From positions 682,001 through 746,000 of the forward strand of contig CP150557.1 in assembly GCA_049487715.1 (NCBI GenBank): a stretch of DNA of 64,000 bases. Direction: 5' to 3'. Origin of the DNA: Pycnococcus provasolii (lineage: Eukaryota > Chlorophyta > Pseudoscourfieldiophyceae > Pseudoscourfieldiales). A model generated the notes under the pieces. The model did no database searches. It was not told where the DNA came from and saw only the letters and a program-made list of their open reading frames with translations. A program made the position numbers and the translations under genes. Of this stretch, positions 50,692 to 60,088 are shown in pieces. Every line of letters starts with the position of its first letter. Position 1 is the stretch's first letter.

Positions 50692-51516
50692 TTACTGAAC
50701 TTTTTTGGTTGACTTGGTAAACGTTCGAACGTCGTCCGGACAACGGTAAGTTCCGAAGATGCGATCCCAGTACGTGAATATGTGGCCGTAGTTGTACACA
50801 AACTGTTTATGGTGCACGTGGTGGTCCGCGGCGGTTCCCACGCCGAGCAGACGAAACAAGTCGTCCCACGGGTGCACGTACTCGCTGTGGATGAGCGTTA
50901 GCATGCTGCTGTAGATGGTACCAAACGCCATGTAGCTCCACACGTTGCAGTGCACGAGGTTTGCGGTGGTGTACAGCGGTATGAGGATCATGCACAGCGT
51001 GTCGAGCAGGCTTCCGTTGAAGGCGTCGAAGAGCTTCGGGTTGGTGAAACGGTGGTGTGGCTTGTGACTGTATCTGTAGAAGGTGGCGGACACCTTGTGC
51101 TCCGCGTAGTGCGCAAAGTACTGAAGCATATCCTGCAGGAGCAGCTGCAGCACGACGAGGTGCCACTGCACGCCCCCTTCCCATCTGTAGTAGCTTGCGG
51201 GCATCCAGTTGGCGAGCCACGTGACGGACAGGTACGAGCCTAGCAGGACGAAACCCTCGAGCTGCGCAAAGTGCGCGATAGCTTCCTTCGCGAACGCGTA
51301 CCTCGTTTTCGGGTTAACGTGCAGGTCATCGTTCTGCACGAGTCTCGCGTTACCGTACACGTTTCTGTAGACGTGAAAGTATGCGACGACAAGTATTTGT
51401 CCGAGTGCGACCGCAGCGAGACCGCAGAGCAGTCCGATCGGGTTGGGCAGTTTGTCCATGACCATAAATGGCGAGGTTGTAAACAGGTGTGAGGTGATAT
51501 TATCCGATATGGACAT
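50692..51516 (-). CDS. Fatty acid hydroxylase/sterol desaturase family enzyme
   Basis: 274 residues from the ATG at 51516; the frame upstream lacks an ATG. Four hydrophobic segments frame the di-iron histidine boxes HYAEH, HKPHHRF and DHHVHHKQF, in the spacing of the sterol desaturase/C-4 methyl oxidase superfamily. The ER is the likely location. Substrate could be a sterol or a long-chain lipid; the sequence alone does not decide. It converges on GT8 with 144 bases between, including a TGTAA for GT8. Confidence 0.85.
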   Translation of the reverse strand: MSISDNITSHLFTTSPFMVMDKLPNPIGLLCGLAAVALGQILVVAYFHVYRNVYGNARLVQNDDLHVNPKTRYAFAKEAIAHFAQLEGFVLLGSYLSVTWLANWMPASYYRWEGGVQWHLVVLQLLLQDMLQYFAHYAEHKVSATFYRYSHKPHHRFTNPKLFDAFNGSLLDTLCMILIPLYTTANLVHCNVWSYMAFGTIYSSMLTLIHSEYVHPWDDLFRLLGVGTAADHHVHHKQFVYNYGHIFTYWDRIFGTYRCPDDVRTFTKSTKKVQ

Positions 51517-52201
51517 GGCCACAACACGAGGCAACAACGCCAATGCCAAGGAGAGATGACGTCGCCGGCGCGCCTATTATGCCTGGGGCCCGGGGGGAGG
51601 CCCCGGGGGTGTTCTGGCCACAGGGTGCGCCGGTGACCGGAATCGGCGGGATCTCACTCCAAAAGGAGGGGAGGGGGGAGGGGATCCCTTTGTCTTTGCA
51701 TTATGTACCTACTGTCAAAAGCAATCAATCAAGGACGGGGATAGGACGGGAGGTTAATTTCGGGGTTTGGTCTGAACTCTGGATGAAACAAAGTAGTACG
51801 ATCAAGGGGAGTGAAATCTGCGGTCTCTGTTGAGTGCTTGTTTTGGTTTCGGTTTCGGGTAAACGGGCAGCCGGTTGGTTCGGTGGGCTTCTGGTTTTAG
51901 GTTTCGTTTCCCCCTCCCCCATCGCTGATCGCTTGTCGTGCTCCTAGGCTCACTCTGCATCTGATCGTCTCGTGCTGCTCTTCAGTCGGCTGCCCTCTTC
52001 AGTCTTCAGTCTTCGAGTGCATTCGTTGTCGCACGGCACGTCTCGCGTTGCCGCACTCGGGTACCCGTACTGTACCCTAGAGTACGCAGCTCTCCAACTC
52101 TGCACTCTTGCCCTACTTCCTAGGCTGCTAAAGGGTAAAGGCGTCCCCTTCCCCCGTTCCCCTTCGCTCGTTCGGTCCATTTATTTGCCAACGAACTTGT
52201 C
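51517..52201. promoter_or_regulatory. Divergent promoter with TTCGGGGTTTGG element
   Basis: Holds GGCCCCGGGG palindromic sequence near 51586-51610, TTCGGGGTTTGG at 51759-51770, GGTTTCGGTTTCGGG near 51845, and a CT-rich initiator region before 52202. Confidence 0.5.
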
Positions 52202-52858
52202 ATGTCGTCGTACCTGCTCGCAACTGCGGCATCCAGGCTCCTGCGCCACACCGCAGCGCGTGGCTCGTACGCCCTGGCGGCGACCACGTCCACACCTGCC
52301 GCCGCCTTATCCGCGTCGGTGCTTGCCGGCAAGGTGCGCTCGTTCGCGTCCCTGCCGTCCCACGAGGTGCTCACCATGCCCGCGCTGAGCCCTACGATGA
52401 CGGAGGGCAACATCTCGGCGTGGAAGAAGAAGGAGGGCGACGCAATTGCCGCAGGTGACATCCTCTGCGATGTCGAGACGGACAAGGCAACCATGGAGTG
52501 GGAGTGCGTGGAGGACGGCGTGCTGGCGAAGATCCTCATCGCTGAGGGTGCGCAGGGCATCGCCGTGGGAACGCCGGTGTGCGTGCTCGCGGAGGAGGGT
52601 GCGGACATCAGCGCGTTCGCCAGCTTCACCGCCGATGCTGCCGCCGCGCCCGCAGCACCTGCCGCCGCGCCTGCCGCGCCTGCTGCCGCCGCCGCGCCCA
52701 CACCCACTCCGGCGGCTGCCCCCGCCGCTCCCGCCGTGTCGGGACCTCCGGCAGGCAACGTGCCTCCGCCGCCGGTGGGAACGCTGAAGTACATCGACGA
52801 CGCGAGCGTGCTTTCGACGAACCGCGCGGGGTGGGCGCCGGGACGCCGTCCTATTTGA
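52202..52858 (+). CDS. Mono-lipoyl domain protein, E2-like N-terminus only
   Basis: 218 residues: a mitochondrial-type leader (Arg/Ala/Ser-rich, to about residue 50), then one complete lipoyl domain. It begins [20 protein letters not shown], with the lipoylated lysine in [11 protein letters not shown]. An Ala/Pro-rich flexible linker and a short tail ([17 protein letters not shown]) follow. It looks like the first third of a pyruvate dehydrogenase E2 or E3BP, but there is no peripheral-subunit-binding or catalytic domain. No plausible donor or downstream exon exists before the next gene. It may carry lipoyl arms into a complex, or be a truncated duplicate. Confidence 0.8.
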   Translation: MSSYLLATAASRLLRHTAARGSYALAATTSTPAAALSASVLAGKVRSFASLPSHEVLTMPALSPTMTEGNISAWKKKEGDAIAAGDILCDVETDKATMEWECVEDGVLAKILIAEGAQGIAVGTPVCVLAEEGADISAFASFTADAAAAPAAPAAAPAAPAAAAAPTPTPAAAPAAPAVSGPPAGNVPPPPVGTLKYIDDASVLSTNRAGWAPGRRPI

Positions 52859-53276
52859 TTTTCGTTGACTTGATCTTCGGGGCGTGGGCGTATCCTAAGA
52901 TTGCTAAACTTCAATAATGGAACCCTCGAGGTTTACGTTCGTGCACCCCAACGCCCAACACCCGACGACGTGCTGGTACCACTACTGTCCAACTACCCAA
53001 CCACTGGTCACTCACGAGTCACTACTTCAACAGTAGACTATTTACAAGCACTTATTGCTTACATACAGTAGAAGGCAAGTTGACCCCAAACATGCAAACT
53101 AAGATCCAGAACCAGACAGCCCTATCGTAGTAGCCCTAGCTAGTAACCCTAACCCTAACCCTAACCCTAACCCTCTCGTTTTTTTTCATCGTGTTTGAAC
53201 CACGTGCTTTGTTTTGTTTTGTGTGGTTGGGGGCAGCTGCTTTCCCTGCTCCAAATCCAAACACTTCTCCCCCCCA
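52859..53276. other. Spacer with CCCTAA tract before PP2C
   Basis: Contains scattered GTACAG/ACTACT short repeats and the telomere-type tract 53144-53174, ~100 bases before the PP2C ATG. Confidence 0.5.
53144..53174. repeat. Interstitial CCCTAA tract upstream of PP2C
   Basis: Five units, on the plus strand. Confidence 0.9.
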
Positions 53277-55034
53277 ATGGCGTCCGGTGATCCTCCTCCG
53301 CCCTCCTCCTCCGCCGCCGCCGAGCCTCCGCCCAAACGTCTGCGCGCAGCCTCGCACGACGATATCCGCCAACTCGACGCGGCGATTTCACGAGCGCAGG
53401 CGAGAGTGTCCATCGAACAAACGCTCGCGGACACGCGAATGCAGCTCGTTCGACTCGACGAACTGTGCACGCTGGAACCGGACAACGCTGGGGAACTGCA
53501 GGCACTACGCGCGCCGCTCGTACAGACTATCGCGGAACTGGAAAGGGCCATCGCCGCCGCCGGCGCCGCCGCCGCGGGGATCGTGGATACCACGACAGAC
53601 GAAGACGACTCCGACGACGACCTCGACGACCTCGACGACCTCGACGACGACGACGACGACGACGACGACCTCGACGACGACGGCGAACGGCGGCGTGGCG
53701 TCGTCGGAAGGATTGCGCCGAACCGAAGAGGTGGGTACATCGTGGAAGACGACGACGGCAGTGCGGGCACGTCTGCCACCGCGGCAGAGTGCTCTGGTGA
53801 AGGTGGCGGTGTCTGGTTTCACATGCACGACGTCATCTTCGAAAGGGGCGGATTCGAGTGGGTGTGCCGTGGGCTGGAGGTGTCCTTCCGCCACGGCGTC
53901 GACGCCAACGGATGCGCGTGCGCCCTCGACGTGCGCGCGGTGAACGGCTCGCCGCTCCCGACAAATATAGTCAGCGGTGCAGCTTCGTGGACAGGGCGAA
54001 AGCCAACGCAGGAGGACCGGTACGTGAACGGGCACAGCATGCCTCACGCGCTCGGGCGGTGGTTCGCCGTCATCGACGGACACGGCGGGCCAGCTTGCGC
54101 AGACTTTGCTGCCGCAAGACTTCACGGGCATGTTGCCGCAGCCTACCAGACATCTGGCGCGAAGGGCGAGCTTGTCGCAAGCGCGCTCACAAGCGGCTTC
54201 CTCAAGGCGGACGCGGTGTACCTTCAGCAGGCGACGAGGCGTGGTGCGCAGGACGGCGCAACGGCTCTCGCGGCGCTCGTGCGCAGCCCTATAGAAATGT
54301 ACGTTGCAAACCTCGGCGACTCGCGTGCGGTGATGGGGCAGGTGACGCGAGGCAGGACGCAAGTCGCCGCAAGGTGCATCACGACGGACCATAAGCCAGG
54401 CCTGGCGCGGGAGCGGGAGCGTGCGGAGTATGCGGGCGGGCTCGTCGCGTCCATCGCGGGCATCTGGCGCGTCACCACTGCAGTGAGTGCGCCGTCGGCA
54501 GGTCGTGCCGGACTGCTGAGCATGATGAGTTTCGGAGGAGTGCGCGACCGCGTCTGGCTCGCCGTCAGCCGCGCACTCGGCGACCTTCCCCTGAAGGAAC
54601 CGAAGCCCGTCGTGTCCGCGGAACCGGAGATTCACAAGGTGGATGTGGACCCGAGCAAGGATGCCTTCTTGGTTCTCGCCTGCGACGGTGTTTGGGACGT
54701 GCTTGACAATGAGCAGGTTGTGCAGATTGTTGCACGTCGCCTCTTCGGATCCGTGGATGACGTTGCACCGGCATCGGAGGCGAATGCGTCGGCGCCGAAG
54801 AGCATGGAGGAGCTTGCCGCGGAGGATGTCGTGCGAACGAGCTACCAGGAGGGCAGTGGCGATAATTTGACATGCGTGGTGATGCGATTCGCATGGTTCG
54901 ACTCGAAAACTTGGACAATGCGAGATGGCTATTCTGACGGCGTCACCGTAGCTGCAGCCGCGGCTGATGCCGGAAATGCCGATGCTGGAAATGCCGGCGC
55001 CGCCGAGGACGGCGCCTCCAAGCCCCCAAACTAA
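53277..55034 (+). CDS. PP2C-type protein phosphatase with acidic N-terminal extension
   Basis: 585 residues from the ATG at 53277. The PPM motifs are complete: KPTQEDRYVNG, FAVIDGHGG, ATALAALVRSP, YVANLGDSRAVMGQ, AVSRALGDLPLK, LVLACDGVWDVLDN and SGDNLTCVVMRF. They supply the aspartates that bind the two Mn/Mg ions. Ahead lie a short coiled coil, an Asp run of about 25 residues (53600-53690), and a ~75-residue module with WFHMHDVIFERGGFEWV and VSFRHGVDANGCACALDV, which I do not recognise. PP2Cs dephosphorylate Ser/Thr in stress and growth signalling. The extra N-terminal module may target it to a partner. Confidence 0.92.
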   Translation: MASGDPPPPSSSAAAEPPPKRLRAASHDDIRQLDAAISRAQARVSIEQTLADTRMQLVRLDELCTLEPDNAGELQALRAPLVQTIAELERAIAAAGAAAAGIVDTTTDEDDSDDDLDDLDDLDDDDDDDDDLDDDGERRRGVVGRIAPNRRGGYIVEDDDGSAGTSATAAECSGEGGGVWFHMHDVIFERGGFEWVCRGLEVSFRHGVDANGCACALDVRAVNGSPLPTNIVSGAASWTGRKPTQEDRYVNGHSMPHALGRWFAVIDGHGGPACADFAAARLHGHVAAAYQTSGAKGELVASALTSGFLKADAVYLQQATRRGAQDGATALAALVRSPIEMYVANLGDSRAVMGQVTRGRTQVAARCITTDHKPGLARERERAEYAGGLVASIAGIWRVTTAVSAPSAGRAGLLSMMSFGGVRDRVWLAVSRALGDLPLKEPKPVVSAEPEIHKVDVDPSKDAFLVLACDGVWDVLDNEQVVQIVARRLFGSVDDVAPASEANASAPKSMEELAAEDVVRTSYQEGSGDNLTCVVMRFAWFDSKTWTMRDGYSDGVTVAAAAADAGNADAGNAGAAEDGASKPPN

Positions 55035-55121
55035 TTTTTTAATTCTGTAAATCGCGAAACATCATAAATTAATTTTTGATAACTAACACACTAACACTAG
55101 GGCAGACATTGTTTTTGTCGT

Positions 55122-56408
55122 CTACTTCTCCGCAGCGCCCGCGGTCGTCGCCGAGGAGGCGACGACGGCTCCATCCTCCTCAACAAGCAGCTCCATAAAG
55201 CGCTTGAGGAACTTCTGAAGCTTGGGAACCGTCTCGTTGACATTGCTGACGACACTCGCGTGGTTCGCCGAGTCGCCCAGATCCGGGTTAATGCCGTCGC
55301 GGTCCATCTGAAACGGTGTTCGGTTCACGCACACGTTTGAGATGACGCACAGTCCGAGCACGCGCAAGCCGCAGTGCACGGCTGCTGTCGCCTCAGGCAC
55401 GGTTGACATGGACACGGCATCCGCGCCAACTGTCTGCAGCAGGCGCACCTCCGCCGGCGTCTCGAAGCTCGGTCCTCCGACGGAGGCGAACACGCCGCTC
55501 GGCAGCGGTCCCGCGCCGGTCTGCTCGAAAGCGCTCGACGCGATGGCGGCCAACGCGGAGTCGTACGTCTCGCCCATGTCCGGAAATCGCGGTCCGAACC
55601 TCTCGTCGTTCGGCCCCACGAGCACGTCGCTGCCCGCGAGGCTGGCAAGGCTGATGTGGTCCTCGATGCACATGACGGATCCCACGCCGAGAGTATTTCT
55701 GAGCGACCCCGCCGCGGTTGTGAGCACGACGCGTGGGACGCCAAGTTTCCACATGACGCGTATGGGGCGCACCACCTGCTCGGCGGAGTACCCTTCGTAG
55801 AGGTGGAAGCGTCCGCGCATGAAGAGCACGTCGACGCCGTGTATGCGTCCTATGGCGAGCGATCCTGCGTGTCCCTTGACGGTAACTTCGGGGAAGTGCG
55901 GTATTTGGCTGTAGTCCACCTCCCACACATCCTCCGCGAGGTCGACGAGCGCGCCGAGCCCCGAGCCGCACACGACGGCGACTTGCGGCTTGCGTCCCTT
56001 GGATGCCTTTTCGATGTACTCCGCCGCCTCGGAGACGCGCGCGTACTCGTCGAGGTGTCCCGGTGTATTCGTTCCGTTCGTCGCCTTTGTTTTTGTTCTC
56101 CTCAAAAGAGCCTTAGATACCGTCGTCGCTCTGTGAACTCGCGAAACCGCGAGACTGGCGAGAGGGCGAGTCAGGGGTTGTTTGATCATCTCCCTCTTCT
56201 GCGTGATGTGAATCCTCGAGGCTTCTCCTCGAGACACTTCCCGAGAAGATCTCATCATCACCACACCTTCTCTCAGACAACACGCATGAGGTCGTCGAGA
56301 TGACAGAGCCGAGGCAGAGAAGCGCAGAGAGGAACACCCTAACCCAGACCTCCCTAACCCAGACAGAGGACGACTTGAGGTGAGGGACTTACCAGTTGCG
56401 GGCGCCAT
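55122..56408 (-). CDS. PNP: Purine nucleoside phosphorylase, trimeric type
   Basis: 428 residues if unspliced from the ATG at 56408. The catalytic part shows VAVVCGSGLGALVDL, VTVKGHAGSLAIG, FMRGRFHLYEGY, VLTTAAGSL, IEDHISLA, VGPNDERFGPRFPDM, GGPSFETPAEVRLL and SMSTVPEATAA, as in human-type PNP. It splits purine nucleosides with phosphate for base salvage. The first ATG is followed 13 bases later by a strong GTAAGT donor. The following ~250 bases include a telomere-like stretch (56337-56361) that fits an intron better than coding sequence, so the true N-terminus may be shorter. Converges on PP2C. Confidence 0.9.
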   Translation of the reverse strand: MAPATGKSLTSSRPLSGLGRSGLGCSSLRFSASALSSRRPHACCLREGVVMMRSSREVSRGEASRIHITQKREMIKQPLTRPLASLAVSRVHRATTVSKALLRRTKTKATNGTNTPGHLDEYARVSEAAEYIEKASKGRKPQVAVVCGSGLGALVDLAEDVWEVDYSQIPHFPEVTVKGHAGSLAIGRIHGVDVLFMRGRFHLYEGYSAEQVVRPIRVMWKLGVPRVVLTTAAGSLRNTLGVGSVMCIEDHISLASLAGSDVLVGPNDERFGPRFPDMGETYDSALAAIASSAFEQTGAGPLPSGVFASVGGPSFETPAEVRLLQTVGADAVSMSTVPEATAAVHCGLRVLGLCVISNVCVNRTPFQMDRDGINPDLGDSANHASVVSNVNETVPKLQKFLKRFMELLVEEDGAVVASSATTAGAAEK

Positions 56409-57358
56409 AGATAGACACACCCACCTAGGCGAAACTAAAAGTATGAAAAGATTATTGGTTCCCTTCACGCGGTAAAATGAATAACGGTTTTAGATAGACT
56501 AACCACCCACGACAGCACCACAGGCTCTGAAGTGAACTTGCTCAAGTTTTTTCCGCGGAGAGGACCCCGGGGGATTCTGGATCCGAATAAAAGCTCCCCG
56601 GACCCGGTTTACCCCCCTCCCCCCCAGCACGAAGAGGGGAACGGGGAAAGAGCGAGTCTCAAGAGAGAAGAGTTCAGAGAAGAAAGAGAACGGAGAAGGA
56701 ACGGAGTCTATGAGGGGTTCTCAACATCCTGAGGAGCCGTAAACCCTAACCACTCCCTCCTTCCTACGGCCCTACCTTAGTTAAGGTCGGTTTCCCTCCC
56801 CCCAGGCAGCCAGGTGGTACAGTACCCTGGGAAAGGTTTATTAGCTCGTTGCGTCCGTTGCCCAAGACGCCCAGCCCAAGACGCCCAGCCGCCGCTCGGA
56901 TTAACTCGCTGCTCCCCTTCCTACCCTAGAGGCTTCCTCATCCCCCCCCTCCCAGGGGCTGTGCAAGGGTTGTTGGTGCCCATCATCGTGATCCTGTCAC
57001 CTGTCGTGTCACCCCAGTTCTCCCCTCAGGGTTCCCCTCCAGCCCTCCGAAGGCGAAGTGGCCTTACCCGAGGCTCAGAAGAATGGCGCACCTCTGCTCG
57101 ATGACTTGCGTGCTTACTACTGTTAGTACTGGCTTGTAGTACCTGCTCACTTCTCGCTCTGCTCTCTGCTCTTGCTTCCTCTTTCTGTCCTCCGTCTTGC
57201 TTACTCGCTCTCCTGTGTCTGGCTACATATTCTCTACTGGCCTATCTGGTCTTGTGATAGTTGTCCCAGCTTCCCTCTTATCCTCTTAAGAAACGGCCTT
57301 TCGTTTCGTTTCGTTTCGTTTCGTTTTTGTGCTTGACTCTTCTGATCAAAACAAAACC
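56409..57358. promoter_or_regulatory. Divergent promoter region of PNP and CNNM
   Basis: About 950 bases without a gene. It holds a tandem TTTCG repeat (about 57300-57326) immediately before the CNNM start, a CAAGACGCCCAGCC duplication near 56860-56890, and CT-rich stretches at 57130-57230. Confidence 0.5.
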
Positions 57359-59260
57359 ATGCTGCAGTACCTCAACTACGTCGTGGCCGGCATCCTGCTC
57401 GTGCTTTCCGGCCTCTTCTCCGGACTCACGCTCGGGCTCATGTCGCTCGACAACGTCGGCTTGCAGATCATCATCGATGGCGGAAACCCGGAGGAAGCGA
57501 GGCTCGCCTCACTAATCAAGCCCGTGCGCGAGAAGGGTAACCTGCTGCTGTGCACGCTGCTACTCGGTAACACCGTCGTCAACAGCAGTCTCTCCATCCT
57601 CATGGCGGGTTTCTTAAGTGGACCCATCGCACTCTTCGCGTCGACGATGCTCATCGTCATCTTCGGAGAGATTTGCCCGCAGGCACTGTGTTCGCGACAC
57701 GGCCTGCGTATCGGGGCAGCCTCGTTGCCCATCGTCAGGGCATTCATGTACATACTCATGCCACTTGCCTACCCCATCTCCCTCCTCCTCGACAGAGTGC
57801 TCGGACGTGAGGTTGGCACGGTGTACACACGCGACCAGCTGCGCGCCCTCGTCGCTATCCACGTCGAAAACCCGGACGCTTCGCAGGCGAGCGGCTTGAC
57901 GACTGGCGACCAGCAGATCATGCAAGGCGTGCTGAACTACAAGGACAAGAAAGTCGAAGAAGTGTACACGAAGATTGGCGAAGTGTTCACGCTGTACTCG
58001 GACGATAACCTTGACTTCCAGACGATGCTGAGCATATACAAGAGCGGCTTCACGCGCATTCCCGTGCTGGACAAGAGCACGGGAGAGGTGTCGGGCATTT
58101 TGTACACTAAGGACCTCATCCTCGTCGACCCGGATGACGAGATTGAGGTTTCCACCATCCTCTCGTTCCACGGACATCGCGTCGAGTGGGTGGGCGACAG
58201 CACGCCGCTGGACAAGGTGTTCGCCCACTTCAACGCATGCGGCCAGCACCTTCTCTGCGTGTTCCCGTCGTCGCCGCCGGAGTTGCACGAAACCAACGGA
58301 AAGGTCGATTACGAAGGAGAATTTGCGGTGACGGATGGCGCAAGTCCCTTTGGTGATGCAAAGATGATGCAGAAGAAGAGGAGCGAAAGGCATGAAAGGC
58401 ACGAGCAGGAGCGCGAGCTCATGGGCGTCATCTCCATGGAAGACGTGCTCGAGGAGGTGCTGCAGCAGGAGATTGTCGACGAGACGGACAACTACGAGGA
58501 TATGCGGAATCGTGCGAAACGCGTGAACAAGGACCGTCGACAGGGTGTTCAGAAGTTCCTCGAGCTTTTCGAGGACAAGTTCCGCGAGGATGTCAGCTTG
58601 ACGTCGCAGGAAATTGCGGCGATCTGCTCGTACCTCCCGTCGAACGTGAAGGAATTCGCTGAATTGGAGAAATCCAAGGCGACGCTGCGTCGACTTGTGG
58701 AGCTCGCGCAGGTGGTGGACGACGAGATGGATTCGGAGATGGCCGGAGACGACGAGGGGAATACCACGGTTGACGACGTTGAAGTTTCTGTGAATGATGA
58801 CAACGGTGGTCCGCACGACGTTGGCGAGGAGACAGAGGATGATGATGATGGGAGTCACATGAATAACACGCCGAGGCCTCGCCGTCGCATTCTGTACAAG
58901 TACGGCATGCCAACGACGAAATTCACGCTGATCCTTCAAGGTCGCGTCGAACTTAAGGTTGGCGGTGACGGCTTCGAGGCTGAGGCTGGCCCGTGGAATG
59001 TGCTTGCTCCACGTGCGCTTGACCCGTACTCGGACGAAGACGGCAAAGGGTACATCCCGGACTTCACCGCGGTGGTGTCAAGTCCGTATCGACTCGTCCA
59101 GATTGACCGCGTGGACTTCCTCGCCGCCTTGGGCGGCTCATCCAAGGGAGCTTTTAGTGACCGTCTTGGCGGCCGTGTGCTTGCGCACCGCCAGTCGCGT
59201 CGTTTACATAGTATCTCTATGGATGCGGCGACGCGACCGCAACGCACGTATACTGACTGA
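57359..59260 (+). CDS. CNNM: CNNM/ACDP-type magnesium transporter
   Basis: 633 residues from the ATG at 57359. The DUF21/CNNM membrane domain (about 1-175) begins VAGILLVLSGLFSGLTLGLM and has LLLGNTVVNSSLSIL and IFGEICPQALCSRHGL, the family's most conserved block. A CBS pair follows (FTRIPVLDKSTGEVSGILY, HLLCVF..MGVISMEDVLEEV), with an Arg/Glu-rich insertion. After an acidic linker the C-terminal part (KFTLILQGRVELKVGGDGFE) resembles the cyclic-nucleotide-binding-like domain of animal CNNMs. These proteins move or regulate Mg2+ at membranes. Confidence 0.93.
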   Translation: MLQYLNYVVAGILLVLSGLFSGLTLGLMSLDNVGLQIIIDGGNPEEARLASLIKPVREKGNLLLCTLLLGNTVVNSSLSILMAGFLSGPIALFASTMLIVIFGEICPQALCSRHGLRIGAASLPIVRAFMYILMPLAYPISLLLDRVLGREVGTVYTRDQLRALVAIHVENPDASQASGLTTGDQQIMQGVLNYKDKKVEEVYTKIGEVFTLYSDDNLDFQTMLSIYKSGFTRIPVLDKSTGEVSGILYTKDLILVDPDDEIEVSTILSFHGHRVEWVGDSTPLDKVFAHFNACGQHLLCVFPSSPPELHETNGKVDYEGEFAVTDGASPFGDAKMMQKKRSERHERHEQERELMGVISMEDVLEEVLQQEIVDETDNYEDMRNRAKRVNKDRRQGVQKFLELFEDKFREDVSLTSQEIAAICSYLPSNVKEFAELEKSKATLRRLVELAQVVDDEMDSEMAGDDEGNTTVDDVEVSVNDDNGGPHDVGEETEDDDDGSHMNNTPRPRRRILYKYGMPTTKFTLILQGRVELKVGGDGFEAEAGPWNVLAPRALDPYSDEDGKGYIPDFTAVVSSPYRLVQIDRVDFLAALGGSSKGAFSDRLGGRVLAHRQSRRLHSISMDAATRPQRTYTD

Positions 59261-59500
59261 CTTTACTCTGAGATCCCTCATTCAGTAACGAAGTGTACTT
59301 CATAGACTATTCTTGACCATGTGTTGCTACGCACGAAAACAAGCGTGGCCGAGGAGTTCCGAGTTCGGGGTTTTCCCCATACCTCTTCTAAAATCTTTTT
59401 TTTTTTTTCATTCGGGGTTCCGCGCCGCCGCCGCATCTCAGGCCGTCCGCGAAGGCCAACAACACACACACACACGCACAGCAGTCAGTCAGTCACACTC

Positions 59501-59950
59501 ATGGGCAACGCGGGCGGTCGTCGCAAGAAGACGAAGACTAAGGGGAAGAAGGCGTCGCGAATTAGCAAACCCGCGCTCAGAGGCAAGTTCCACACGAGGC
59601 ACGCCGACCTGCTCTACGAAGACTACCAGAAACTGGCGGCGAGCGGCGGAGACGCCAAGGCGGCGGGAATCACGGACGGCGCCACGTACGCGCCTCTGGG
59701 CAACATTGGGAAGGGGGAAGTCACGGACGACATGCCTGGAGCAGGGCGGTTCTACTGCCCAGTCACCGGACGCTTCTTCGCCGACCAGCAGACGCTCGAC
59801 AGACACTACAGAACCAAGGAGTACAAGCGCGCGCTGAAGCGGCTGCAGACGGAAGGACCGCCGCACACGCAAGAAGACGCGGAGTGGGCGGCGGGGATGG
59901 GTCCTGTGGACAACGGGACGAAAAAAGCGAGGTCGTCCATGCGCACATAA
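59501..59950 (+). CDS. ZNF593/Bud20-like ribosome-biogenesis protein with degenerate zinc finger
   Basis: 149 residues from the ATG at 59501. A basic head (RRKKTKTKGKKASRI) is followed by DLPG-like DDMPGAGRFYCPVTG and LDRHYRTKEYKRALKRLQ, the layout of ZNF593/Bud20, a 60S pre-ribosome export and maturation factor. In the expected C-X2-C-X12-H-X5-H pattern, positions two and four are Thr and Tyr, so only one Cys and one His remain. The nucleotide sequence is unambiguous (TGCCCAGTCACC, then GAGTAC). It starts the tandem CNNM-ZNF-PIS run on the plus strand. Two TTCGGGGTT elements lie in its upstream region. Confidence 0.75.
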   Translation: MGNAGGRRKKTKTKGKKASRISKPALRGKFHTRHADLLYEDYQKLAASGGDAKAAGITDGATYAPLGNIGKGEVTDDMPGAGRFYCPVTGRFFADQQTLDRHYRTKEYKRALKRLQTEGPPHTQEDAEWAAGMGPVDNGTKKARSSMRT

Positions 59951-60088
59951 GAGAGTTTGCGCGGCGGTGGCACGGCCGCCATCGCCTCGCCCTTTGTACT
60001 GTACAACGTTCACGTCTTCCTTTTTCGCACCTCCATTCCCGCCCCGATTTTTCCCCATTCCATCACCCCCGCCCCATTATTCGCAGCC

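Noticed and set aside
57614-58939. 441-codon minus-strand ORF antisense to CNNM
   Set aside because: Complements CNNM codons; His/Val/Leu-rich with no domain.
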